Shown here: piece after piece, positions 1 through 7,497 of the stretch
Layout: the number at the start of each line of letters is the position of its first letter
How positions within the stretch are numbered: position 1 is the first letter of the stretch
DNA from: CAYMUC01 sp964471865
Lineage (GTDB): Bacteria; Actinomycetota; Acidimicrobiia; Acidimicrobiales; Ilumatobacteraceae
Length of the DNA: 64,000 nucleotides
Assembly: GCA_964471865.1 (NCBI GenBank)
Contig: CAYYHU010000002.1
Location: 1-64,000, forward strand
Reading direction: 5' to 3'
Program-made: the position numbers and the translations under genes
The notes under the pieces: generated by a model
Database searches by the model: none
The model's input: the letters and a program-made list of their open reading frames with translations, nothing else
Told to the model about the DNA's origin: nothing

Positions 1-54
1 AATGGTGTGAACCTGACCGTGGACGGCGGATTCCTCAAGCGGGTCAATTGGTGA
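1..54 (+). CDS. C-terminal end of a short-chain dehydrogenase (partial)
   Basis: The first 17 codons read as the tail of an SDR: NGVNLTVDGGFLKRVNW and then TGA. The VDGG element is the usual last strand of classical SDR oxidoreductases, close to the C-terminus. The gene begins outside the window, so its substrate cannot be judged. Its stop overlaps the start of the next gene (TGATG), which points to translational coupling with the ThuA-like protein. Confidence 0.75.
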   Translation, partial: NGVNLTVDGGFLKRVNW

Positions 55-821
55 TGGCGAGCGAACCCGGTTCACGTATCGATGTCACTCTCGTCGCCGG
101 CGGCAAGTACCACGACATCGACTTCGCCCGACTCCAACTGTTGACCCTGCTCGCTGAACACGAGGAATTCCGGGTTCGGGTCCAACCCGACTACGAAGAC
201 ACATCCACTCTCGACACGTGTTCGATTCTCGTGTCGTACACCTGTGATGTGCGGCCTTCACCCGAGGCTCAAGGCGCCATCCGCTCATGGGTCGAGACCG
301 GGGGCCGATGGGTGGCGCTACACGGCACGAACTCGGCATTGGATCTCGGCGGACCCAATGGCGTCGAGGCACCGCGAGTCTTTCCGTTGTGGGCGGACAC
401 CCTCGGGAGCCAGTTCGTGGCCCATCCTCCGATCCAGCCCTACCGTGTCGAGATCACGGACAACTCGCATTGGCTGGTGGCTGGTGTCGAGCCGTTCGAG
501 ACCGATGACGAGCTGTATCTGAGCGAGTACTACGACCGAGAATCGCTGACGACTCTGCTGCACACCACATGGACCGGAGATGCCAAGGGCTTCGCCGAGT
601 CCGACTGGCATGAGGGTGATGGTTTCCACCCGATCATGTACCTGCGGCCCTTGGGTGAGGGCTGGGTGCTGTACAACACCCTGGGTCACTGCCGCGGCCA
701 TTACGACATGGTCCCGGTTCTCGACTACTACCCTCGCATCGAGCGTTGTTCCTGGGAGCAGCCCGCATATTACGAACTGTTGCGTCGCTCCTTGCGCTGG
801 GCTCGCGGCGAAACCTCGTGA
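54..821 (+). CDS. ThuA-like domain protein
   Basis: A 255-residue protein of the ThuA/trehalose-utilization fold, a glutamine-amidotransferase-like alpha/beta family. Supporting features are an N-terminal strand (VTLVAGGKYHD), a central SYTCDVRPSPEAQ segment, the family element GGRWVALHGTNSA near residue 90, and GEGWVLYNTLGHCRGHYD near residue 205. The ATG at 54 is chosen because it overlaps the upstream SDR stop (TGATG); GTG at 51 and TTG at 48 are alternatives. Family members occur in sugar and xenobiotic catabolic operons, but their biochemical role is poorly defined, so no reaction is assigned. Coupling to an SDR suggests a metabolic role. Confidence 0.75.
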   Translation: MASEPGSRIDVTLVAGGKYHDIDFARLQLLTLLAEHEEFRVRVQPDYEDTSTLDTCSILVSYTCDVRPSPEAQGAIRSWVETGGRWVALHGTNSALDLGGPNGVEAPRVFPLWADTLGSQFVAHPPIQPYRVEITDNSHWLVAGVEPFETDDELYLSEYYDRESLTTLLHTTWTGDAKGFAESDWHEGDGFHPIMYLRPLGEGWVLYNTLGHCRGHYDMVPVLDYYPRIERCSWEQPAYYELLRRSLRWARGETS

Positions 822-826
822 TGGGT

Positions 827-858
827 GCGTCGTCGCAGTCGAAAGGCTGCGACGACGC
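827..858. terminator. Bidirectional terminator hairpin
   Basis: Perfect 12-bp inverted repeat (GCGTCGTCGCAG / CTGCGACGACGC) with an 8-nt loop. It fills the gap between the stop of the ThuA-like gene and the stop of the convergent LLM oxidoreductase gene. There is no clear U-tract, as is common in high-GC actinobacteria. Confidence 0.75.
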
Positions 859-1773
859 TCACCGAGTCGCAGCGTCGACGACCGGCTGGTACCGCTCAGG
901 AACCACCAACCAGGCCTCAGGATCGGTGATTCCCTGCCAGAAGTTGTGTTCGAGGATGATCTCGCTGAACCCGGCTGACCTGGCGGCCTCGGCTTCGATC
1001 ACCATGGCAGCGAGATGGTCTCCATCCTCAGGAGCTCGACCGAGAGGTCGCTGGACGAACGTGCGGTAGAAGATCTCGAGAGGCCCCTGATCGGGGCTCC
1101 GATGGGCGTTCATCTCTGCAGCCATCGACGCAACCGTCGACACGCTGAGCCCTGCGGGGTTCCAACCGTCGAAGTGGGATGCGGTTCGCTCGAGGCCGGC
1201 GGGTGACCACATGCCTGAGATCAAGCGTGGGCGGGGCTTTTGACGAGGTTTGGGACGGACATACGCCGGCGGAATGTCGAAGAACGGTCCGTGGTACTCG
1301 ACAGGATCGGGACCGAAACAGGCCGACAAGGCCCCGATGAAGTCATCCATCCGTGCTCCGCGGGTCCGGATATCGGTTCCTGCGGCGTCATGCTCCTCGG
1401 CATTCCATCCGACTCCGAGCCCGATGACGAGTCGGCCGTCGCTGAGATGGTCGATGGTGGCGAGACGCTGAGCCAGGGGTACGGGCCAGTGGTTACCCGC
1501 CACGAGAATCGACGTACCGAGAACAACACGCTCGGTGAGCGCGGCGAGATGGGCCAGGATCTCGGTGGGTGCGAACACACTCTGGTATTGGGGCGGAATC
1601 GGTGCCCCATCACGTCCGGCATACCCACGTCGAGGTTCCAGAGGCCACATGAAGTGGTCCTGAACCCATAGCGAGCTGTACCCGCAGTCCTCGGCTCGCC
1701 GAGCGAACTCGGCGATGACCTCGGCCGTTACATGCGGTCCGAGTTGAGGAACACAGAGCCCGACGCCGGTCAC
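859..1773 (-). CDS. LLM-class flavin/F420-dependent oxidoreductase
   Basis: A 304-residue luciferase-like (TIM barrel) oxidoreductase. Typical elements are the N-terminal GVGLCVPQLGPHV strand, SSLWVQDHFMWP, the VLGTSILVAGNHWP stretch, and HLSDGRLVIGLGVGW near residue 110. Actinobacterial relatives mostly use F420, but the cofactor cannot be proven from sequence. The GTG at 1773 is preferred because it overlaps the Rieske stop by 4 bp (GTGA) and sits just before the conserved first strand. The gene is probably co-translated with the Rieske oxygenase, so it likely acts on the same substrate or supplies reduced flavin. Confidence 0.85.
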   Translation of the reverse strand: MTGVGLCVPQLGPHVTAEVIAEFARRAEDCGYSSLWVQDHFMWPLEPRRGYAGRDGAPIPPQYQSVFAPTEILAHLAALTERVVLGTSILVAGNHWPVPLAQRLATIDHLSDGRLVIGLGVGWNAEEHDAAGTDIRTRGARMDDFIGALSACFGPDPVEYHGPFFDIPPAYVRPKPRQKPRPRLISGMWSPAGLERTASHFDGWNPAGLSVSTVASMAAEMNAHRSPDQGPLEIFYRTFVQRPLGRAPEDGDHLAAMVIEAEAARSAGFSEIILEHNFWQGITDPEAWLVVPERYQPVVDAATR

Positions 1774-2972
1774 GCCGAGCGCGTCGGGTCGTATCCAGAG
1801 CCGAAGAGGCCGTTCAAATCGACATCGTCGGTCGCGAGGATCTTGTCGATCCACCCGTGCACGTACTGCGCTCCACCTTCGTTGCGTCCGAAGAACAGAT
1901 GGGTCTTGGCTCCCGTGGCGACTGTCTTTTGAATTCCCAGTCCGGTTCCGTAGTCCTCATCGCGTACGACATGCACGAGGAACTCGATCTGTTTGGCCAC
2001 GAGCGCATCGAACTCGTCATCAGGTGGCGTCAAGGAGACGAAATCGAGATGTGTGATCGAGGTCTCCGGAGTCGGCCCCGGGAAGATCCTCGCCACCTGG
2101 TACATCTTGCGACCCTCGAGATCGAACCCGGCGATCGAACCATGGGGGAAGATGCTCCACACCCCACTGGTGAGCCAGTCCACCGGCCATTCGTCCTCGG
2201 GGAGGTCCTCGAGACGATCCCAGCGCTGATGAGGCGCAGTGATCCGCTGATGTGGCCCCACGTGATGGAACACCGCGTCCGGCGACATGTTGGGACCAAA
2301 GGTGTCTTTGTGCAAGATCGGCAGATGGTAGAAGTCGACGTAGCCGTCGAATGCGATCTTCCAGTTCGGCCCTTCCAGGATGCGCCGACCGTAGTGATAC
2401 CCCTCGGCGAGACCGAGGTGATCGAGCAGATCGTCGTATCCGGCGAGGAATGCATCGATGTCCACGACCGAGTTCGGCGACAAGATGACCCAGATCAGCC
2501 CGCCACGCTCGGCCACGGGTAGTGCGGTCAAGCCGAGACACGAGGTGTCGATGTCACCGAACTCGTCGGCTCGGAACACGCCGCGCAGGTCGCCCTCTTG
2601 GTCGTAGGTCCACGCGTGATATGGACACACGAACCGCCGGGCGGTTCCCGACCCCTCCTCGACGAGTTGGGCCCCGCGGTGTGAACACATGTTGACGAAC
2701 GCCCGTACCAGTCCGTCCCCGCCACGGCTCAGCAACACCGGAACCCCGGCGACGTCCATCGCCTTGTACGAATTGGGCTCGCGCATCTCCGCCGAGAGCG
2801 CCAGTGCCAGCGGCAACCGTTTGAACACGAGACGCATCTCGGTCTCCCACCGATCTCGGTCGAAGTAGTTCGACACCGGAAGCGTGGTCACCTTGTCGGT
2901 CTGGGGCGCCCGTCCCGCCTTGGTGTAGGCAAGAGTCTCTTTGGCCATCTCGATCAAACGTTCGCGGCTCAT
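1770..2972 (-). CDS. Rieske ring-hydroxylating oxygenase, alpha subunit
   Basis: A 400-residue large subunit of a Rieske non-heme iron oxygenase. The [2Fe-2S] ligands are visible as CSHRGAQL (C-x-H) and CPYHAWTYD (C-x2-H) about 20 residues apart, near residues 90-115. The catalytic domain contains FDGYVDFYHLPILHKD, consistent with the Asp/His/His mononuclear iron site. The ATG at 2972 follows a purine-rich GAGGGGAA ribosome site. The downstream LLM gene overlaps it by 4 bp. No ferredoxin, reductase or beta subunit is adjacent, so electrons must come from elsewhere. The substrate is unknown. Confidence 0.88.
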   Translation of the reverse strand: MSRERLIEMAKETLAYTKAGRAPQTDKVTTLPVSNYFDRDRWETEMRLVFKRLPLALALSAEMREPNSYKAMDVAGVPVLLSRGGDGLVRAFVNMCSHRGAQLVEEGSGTARRFVCPYHAWTYDQEGDLRGVFRADEFGDIDTSCLGLTALPVAERGGLIWVILSPNSVVDIDAFLAGYDDLLDHLGLAEGYHYGRRILEGPNWKIAFDGYVDFYHLPILHKDTFGPNMSPDAVFHHVGPHQRITAPHQRWDRLEDLPEDEWPVDWLTSGVWSIFPHGSIAGFDLEGRKMYQVARIFPGPTPETSITHLDFVSLTPPDDEFDALVAKQIEFLVHVVRDEDYGTGLGIQKTVATGAKTHLFFGRNEGGAQYVHGWIDKILATDDVDLNGLFGSGYDPTRSA

Positions 2973-3027
2973 GTTCCCCTCGTTCGCGACACCGGATCGC
3001 GACCCCTCGTCGCGCCCTTTGCATCAC

Positions 3028-3039
3028 AACAGTAATGTT
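3028..3039. promoter_or_regulatory. Possible operator upstream of the Rieske gene
   Basis: AACA-gtaa-TGTT inverted repeat, 56 bp upstream of the Rieske start, in the only gap between it and the AhpD-like selenoprotein gene. The half-sites match those of the palindrome at 9586-9603 (AACA/TGTT), but the spacing is 4 instead of 2, so a shared regulator is uncertain. Confidence 0.3.
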
Positions 3040-3122
3040 TCAAAACGCGTTCGTCACGCGATCCTCGAGGTTGATTCCCCAGCGTTTCGAGCCTGGTCGC
3101 TCCCAGCGAGCACGCCCCGGTC

Positions 3123-3650
3123 TCAGGATCCAGGGCGCACCCAGTTACCGTCGGCGTCGAATACCAGATCCACCAACTCTCCAGGTCGCACCTCGACATC
3201 GACTCCAAGTGCCACCGGAGGCTTTTGGGCGTTCCACTTCATGACGTCCAGGGTCAGTTCGACGAGTTCGTCGACACTGAAGAGCTCCCGCGCTGCAGCT
3301 ACGGTGACGTCGTCGAGATCACCCGGACGAGTCATCAACGCAATTGCGATCTTCACCGCAACTCGAGTGCGGTCGTCCCAGGACTCGTCGACCCCCGCCA
3401 GCGCCGATCGAGCGGTGTCGTCATCGAGAACTCGTTGCCCGGCAACTGCCAGGCGCACCGAGCGTCAAGTGTGGCAGTCGTGATGATCGGCGCAGCGCAA
3501 CCGAACGATCTCGGTGGTCGCCGGATCCAGGGCGTCGAGGCGCACCACGGCAGCTTGAAATCCTCCCAGAGCGCGTCGGAGAGCTTCATCGCCTCTCGTG
3601 CCGGCCGCCACCCGGGGGGACCGGTCCGGACGGGACGCAGCGTTGATCAC
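3123..3650 (-). CDS. AhpD/carboxymuconolactone-decarboxylase-like protein, candidate selenoprotein (UGA = Sec)
   Basis: Read through an in-frame TGA at 3467-3465, this is a 175-residue AhpD-like protein. Before the TGA it reads LDPATTEIVRLRCADHHDCHT; after it, RSVRLAVAGQRVL, then GVDE and a long helical tail with LTLDVMKWNAQKPPVALG. This is the family pattern around the redox motif CxxC, here CHT-UGA, so UGA replaces the second cysteine (codon 62). Both halves are conserved-looking, in one frame, and separated only by that codon. A SECIS-like hairpin follows immediately (3462-3431). The GTG start at 3650 overlaps the upstream stop (GTGA). AhpD-type proteins reduce peroxides or disulfides through CxxC, and AhpD-like selenoproteins are a known class. 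The alternatives are a fresh nonsense mutation or a sequencing error of TGC/TGT. No selA, selB, selC or selD gene lies in the window. Confidence 0.7.
3431..3462 (-). promoter_or_regulatory. Candidate bacterial SECIS element
   Basis: Hairpin starting 2 nt after the in-frame UGA. Lower stem CUCG/CGAG (3462-3459 with 3434-3431), an internal loop GUGC/AA, then a 7-bp upper stem GCCUGGC/GCCGGGC (one U-G wobble), closed by the tetraloop AGUU at 3447-3444. The apical loop begins 18 nt after the UGA (17 nt between them) and has G as its second base. This fits the published bSECIS rules: loop 16-37 nt from the UGA and a G among the first two loop bases. The hairpin is within coding sequence, as expected for bacteria. 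Confidence 0.65.
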
Positions 3651-4117
3651 GATGTCATCTCCTTTACGAGACCGAGACGGGTCCACATCACGCGCAGTCG
3701 TTGCCGTTGCTCCACGACCAACATGGCAGTGGTCAAGTCGACCAGGCCCGCGTCACCGAGAGCGGCGCGGACGGGTTCGGTGTGTTCAGGGCCCATCGAG
3801 GCGACATCGATGACGAACTGTTCGCACCAGCCCAAAACCGCCCGTTCGGTATCGGAGAAACCCGAATCGGTCTCATACCAGCGACTCAGTCGCTCCTGAT
3901 CGCGACGCTCGACATTGCGCCCCGCCACGACCTCGCGGGCTTCATCGTCACATCCGATCAACTGAGCCGCGCGGATCCGGCACAACTCGAGAAGGCGCGC
4001 GTCCACGGCATCCCAGGCCGCAGTATGTACCGACTCGAGTGCGTCGATCACATCGGGATGAGCCGACACGACCTGCGCAATGACCTCCGTCGTCGGCTGC
4101 GCACGGCCATCGGTCAT
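3647..4117 (-). CDS. AhpD/carboxymuconolactone-decarboxylase-like protein with degenerate CxxC (CDDE)
   Basis: A 156-residue all-helical protein of the carboxymuconolactone decarboxylase/AhpD superfamily. The core helix reads LLELCRIRAAQLIGCDDEAREV, aligning with the usual GCxxC motif. The first cysteine is kept and the second position is Glu (CDDE), so thiol-disulfide chemistry is not expected. The C-terminal helix pair (FVIDVASMGPEHTEPV, GLVDLTTAMLVVEQRQRLRV) is also typical. The ATG at 4117 overlaps the P450-like stop by 4 bp (ATGA), and its own stop overlaps the selenoprotein start (GTGA). The tight coupling suggests that the two AhpD-like proteins form a hetero-oligomer, with this one structural; that is inference. 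Confidence 0.75.
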   Translation of the reverse strand: MTDGRAQPTTEVIAQVVSAHPDVIDALESVHTAAWDAVDARLLELCRIRAAQLIGCDDEAREVVAGRNVERRDQERLSRWYETDSGFSDTERAVLGWCEQFVIDVASMGPEHTEPVRAALGDAGLVDLTTAMLVVEQRQRLRVMWTRLGLVKEMTS

Positions 4118-5433
4118 GTCGCCACTCCACGTCGCACGGGAATCGACCAACAGACTCGTTCTCCACCATCGGTGCGAATCACCGCTCGAGCCTGAGCCGG
4201 ATCGCACCGTCGGAGGTGATCCCCCCAGGTGGTCGCAATACGCATCGCGATCGTCACCGCAGTGTCACGGGCCCGAGCAAAGTCCGACCGCGGGCGATCT
4301 TCGGGAACGGCAGGAAACCGCGACGGGGCACCCGTTCCCAGGGAGATCGCCGAGGGCAAACCATCGGCTCGGTAATGACCTCGGGCTTCGCGCTGGCAGA
4401 GGTCCTTACGTCCCGGCCGAAACTCATCGGGATCGCTGAAGACTCGCGGATCTCGGTTGGCAGCCCCCGCACAGACCAAGACACGAGCCCCCGCCGGCAG
4501 CAACAACCCGAAACGTTCGACTTCATGGCGCGCCCAGCGGCTTGCGGTCAGGATCGGAGGGCTGTGGCGCATCGTCTCCAACCATGCGAGTTTCCAGAGC
4601 CGGCGCTCATCGCCGAGGGTGTCCATGACATCAGGATGGGCAATGAGCAACGAGAACAGATTCGCGACGCTTCCGGGAACCGTGATGATGTCGGATTCGC
4701 ACAACGTGGCAGCCAGATCGTCACCGGTGATGCGTCCACCGGGCAGGTCCAGGGTGTCGACGATGGCGAGCACTCCCCCGCGCTCGCTATCCGAAGATGC
4801 CAGCAGCGTGTCGAACATCGCCGCCAGTGACTCGAACGCGTCACCCGCATCTGCGATGTGGCGAGGATCCCATCCTCGGCCCCGGTGCAGACGCAACAAC
4901 GCCCGTATGAACTCGACTCGATTCTCGAGCGGTATTCCAAAGGCCTCCGCCCACAACACCAGCGTGGTCGGAACGACCACGTCGGCGATCAGATCGATGG
5001 TGTCGCGCCCCGACATCTGACTCATGCACTCCTCGGTCACCCCGAGGACTCGTTCGTCCACGATGCGAGCGATCTCAGATATCGCCGGAATGAGAGGCGA
5101 CAGATCTCGACCTCGGTGCGCGTATCCGAGCCACCACCGGCGCGTCCGAGTTTCGTAGTTGGCGTCATCGACGAAGACCGAGGTCACATCGTCGTAGCGC
5201 GTCACCCAGAACGCGTTGCCGATCCAGTCTCGGTAGCACGGGGTGTGCTCGCGCACGGCATGGAGAACGGGATACGGATCCTCACGGAACTCGGCGTTCC
5301 ACAACTGTCGCGGCCGGATGACCGGAGAGGCTTCGTGAACCCTCAGGCGCTGGAACACCTCGTAGCTGCGAATACCCGAAGGATCCGTCGGCCGAGGTGG
5401 AGCGACGGTCTCCCCCATCGGACACCCGGTCAC
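4114..5433 (-). CDS. Cytochrome P450-like protein lacking the heme-ligand cysteine
   Basis: A 439-residue protein with recognisable P450 architecture: FREDPYPVLHAVREH, WVTRYDDVTSVF, a K-helix ExxR as ETMRHSPP, and a DPRVFSDPDEFRPGR meander. The heme loop that should read FGxGxHxCxG is LGTGAPSRFPAV, with Arg where the Cys ligand belongs and Pro for His. The I-helix acid-threonine pair is replaced by VPGSVANLF. Heme thiolate ligation and O2 activation are therefore unlikely. The GTG start at 5433 overlaps the stop of the functional P450 by 4 bp. Known precedents for P450 pseudoenzymes are the EryCII/DesVIII helpers, which act as partner proteins. A role as partner or scaffold for the adjacent P450 is inference. 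No frameshift restores a cysteine motif. Confidence 0.8.
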   Translation of the reverse strand: MTGCPMGETVAPPRPTDPSGIRSYEVFQRLRVHEASPVIRPRQLWNAEFREDPYPVLHAVREHTPCYRDWIGNAFWVTRYDDVTSVFVDDANYETRTRRWWLGYAHRGRDLSPLIPAISEIARIVDERVLGVTEECMSQMSGRDTIDLIADVVVPTTLVLWAEAFGIPLENRVEFIRALLRLHRGRGWDPRHIADAGDAFESLAAMFDTLLASSDSERGGVLAIVDTLDLPGGRITGDDLAATLCESDIITVPGSVANLFSLLIAHPDVMDTLGDERRLWKLAWLETMRHSPPILTASRWARHEVERFGLLLPAGARVLVCAGAANRDPRVFSDPDEFRPGRKDLCQREARGHYRADGLPSAISLGTGAPSRFPAVPEDRPRSDFARARDTAVTIAMRIATTWGDHLRRCDPAQARAVIRTDGGERVCWSIPVRRGVAT

Positions 5434-6878
5434 GACCAGGCCCCCTCCCGCGGTAGGAACGAGATCCACAGATCTCGGATCGCACCCAGTCCAATGGGAG
5501 CCAAGGATTCACCATCGATATCGGTGGGCATTCGGTCTCGGGCTATCTGGGGGTCATCGAGCCACGAAGACAGAATTCGTGAACCTTCGACCGCCTCTTG
5601 ATGCGAGATCCAGGCGCCGGGGCACAGATGCGGTCCCACCCCGAAAGCCATATGGCTGCAGCGCCCCTCGTTGGCATAGCCCGAACGAAGAATCCGTCCC
5701 GAGTAGAGATCGGTCCGGAAGATGTCGAAGCGTTCAGGATCTGCAAAGACCCGCTCATCGTGATTCGCAGAGACGTCCACCATGTGTACGAGCGATCCCG
5801 CAGGGATCGTGACCCCATGCATCGTGACGTCATGGCTCACCTGACGCGGTTGACCTCCGATGGGGGTCGAATGTCGCAAGGTTTCGTGGAACGCGCCATC
5901 CCAGAGCGAGTCATCGGAGCGAACGGCTGCGAACTGGTCGGGATGTTGGAGCAGCAGGTACCAGAGATTGAGAATGGCGCCGCGGGTGGTCTCGCCTCCT
6001 CCACCGACCACGAGAGCCACATTCGAGGTGATCTCCTCGGTGGACATCACGTCTCCATCGATGATCGACGAACACAGCTCGGTGATGATGTCGGGACCGA
6101 TCACCTCGCCGTCGTCGTCGTAGAGGTAACCCGGTTCTCGCCGCCGAAGCTCCACCAGGCCTTCGACGTAGTCCTCGAGATGCTGGCGAGCCTCGACCCC
6201 TTGACGTTGGGTGTCGGAGCCTCCCAGACCTCGCATCATCGAGGAGTACCAGTAGAAGAAATCGGACCGCGCCTCGTCGGGGATGCCGAGCACCTGACAG
6301 ACGACTCGGATCGGAAAATCATTTGCGAATGCCCGGGCCAACTCGACGGTCCGCCGACCGGTGACCGGATCCACGTCGACCCAGTCGGCCGGCTCGGGAC
6401 CGGCGAATTCGGCGATCATCTCGGCTGCGAGTCGCCGGATCGAACCGATGCGCCTGTTCAGTGCCTTCCCAACGAGATGCCGTCCGTAGACGTTGCGTCG
6501 GCGGCGATGCTCGATACCGCTCAACTCGAGTTGGGTGTTGCCGAGCACCCCTGAGGAGGACCCCTTCGGGATCGTGTTGAATCCGGCTTCATCGAAATAG
6601 CCGGTGGTGATGTCGGCGTATCGGGTCACGAAGTAGGCGTTGTGCAACCGGTCGTAATAGACGGGGTGATGGTCGCGCATGATCCGGTAATACGGATACG
6701 GGTTCCGGGCGAATTCCGCAGTGTCGAAGATCCGAGGATCGATCAACGGCCTACCATCGGGTCCGGTTCCCATGTCGACGGCCTGGCCAACGGGCTGTAG
6801 GGGAAACACCTCGCGCAGCGCGATGTCATGGTCCTGGGCTCCCCACAGTCCCGACAGTGCCTCGTCGAAGACCGTCAT
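5430..6878 (-). CDS. Cytochrome P450 monooxygenase
   Basis: A 482-residue bacterial class I-type P450. All signatures are intact: I-helix VVGGGGETTRG near residue 295, K-helix ETLRHSTP, and heme loop MAFGVGPHLCPG near residue 425 with the cysteine ligand. The N-terminal 40 residues (LSGLWGAQDHDIALREVF) form an extension before the usual RNPYPYYRIMRDHHPVYYD start. It lies 3 bp downstream of the VOC gene and overlaps the P450-like gene. It needs a ferredoxin and reductase, not encoded nearby. The substrate is unknown; the company of an old-yellow enzyme, Rieske oxygenase and SDR genes suggests an alicyclic, steroid-like or terpenoid compound. Confidence 0.9.
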   Translation of the reverse strand: MTVFDEALSGLWGAQDHDIALREVFPLQPVGQAVDMGTGPDGRPLIDPRIFDTAEFARNPYPYYRIMRDHHPVYYDRLHNAYFVTRYADITTGYFDEAGFNTIPKGSSSGVLGNTQLELSGIEHRRRRNVYGRHLVGKALNRRIGSIRRLAAEMIAEFAGPEPADWVDVDPVTGRRTVELARAFANDFPIRVVCQVLGIPDEARSDFFYWYSSMMRGLGGSDTQRQGVEARQHLEDYVEGLVELRRREPGYLYDDDGEVIGPDIITELCSSIIDGDVMSTEEITSNVALVVGGGGETTRGAILNLWYLLLQHPDQFAAVRSDDSLWDGAFHETLRHSTPIGGQPRQVSHDVTMHGVTIPAGSLVHMVDVSANHDERVFADPERFDIFRTDLYSGRILRSGYANEGRCSHMAFGVGPHLCPGAWISHQEAVEGSRILSSWLDDPQIARDRMPTDIDGESLAPIGLGAIRDLWISFLPREGAWS

Positions 6879-6881
6879 GGT

Positions 6882-7433
6882 TCAGCCCCGAGTGCGCTGG
6901 GAACCATCAGAACGACGCACAATCACGGGATCGCCGGGCCGCCACAGTTCATGAGCCCGACGCCAACCCGCAAACGCCGCCAGGATATGCGGGGGGTCAC
7001 CATGGATCTCGGTAAATCCTCCGGTCACGTCTCGGGTGTCGAAGTAGGACGCATTGACCCCATCGGCGTACAGCTCACACGCCGGTTCGAAACCGGCGTC
7101 GAGGAGTCGCTTCCTCTCCCCCTCGAAGTCGTTGACCAACACGCCGATGTGGTGAAAGCCGTACTCGCCGGCTGCATACATGTCGCGATAGATGGACGGG
7201 GTGTCATCGTGCTGCACGATGAACTGGATCATCTGATCCCCGAGATATCCGAATGCATACGAGACATCGGCTTCTTGTTCGGTGCCCCGATAACTGAAGG
7301 TGTCGGTGCGGTGATGCATGGTGATCACGAACGGTCCGGCGCCGAACAGCGCGTTCCAGCGGTGACAGGCCTCATCGAGGTCCTCGACCAGGTAGGCCTG
7401 TTGGAACAACGGATACGTGGTGAGCATGGTCAT
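6882..7433 (-). CDS. VOC (glyoxalase/bleomycin-resistance fold) family protein
   Basis: A 183-residue protein with two beta-alpha-beta-beta-beta modules. The first begins QQAYLVEDLDEACHRWNALFGAGPF; the second contains YGFHHIGVLVNDFEGERKRLLDAGFE and GGFTEIHGDP. The His in FHHIGVLV and the Glu in TEIHG are plausible metal ligands. The ATG at 7433 is chosen because AAGGGGGA lies 7 nt upstream; an in-frame ATG at 7451 contains that ribosome site. Members include isomerases, dioxygenases and epimerases, so no reaction is assigned. It sits in one operon with the old-yellow enzyme and the P450s. Confidence 0.8.
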   Translation of the reverse strand: MTMLTTYPLFQQAYLVEDLDEACHRWNALFGAGPFVITMHHRTDTFSYRGTEQEADVSYAFGYLGDQMIQFIVQHDDTPSIYRDMYAAGEYGFHHIGVLVNDFEGERKRLLDAGFEPACELYADGVNASYFDTRDVTGGFTEIHGDPPHILAAFAGWRRAHELWRPGDPVIVRRSDGSQRTRG

Positions 7434-7497
7434 AGTCGGATCCCCCTTCATCCCGTGACGGGCTCAGTCTTTCAGTCTCATGACCGCGGCCTGCGAG

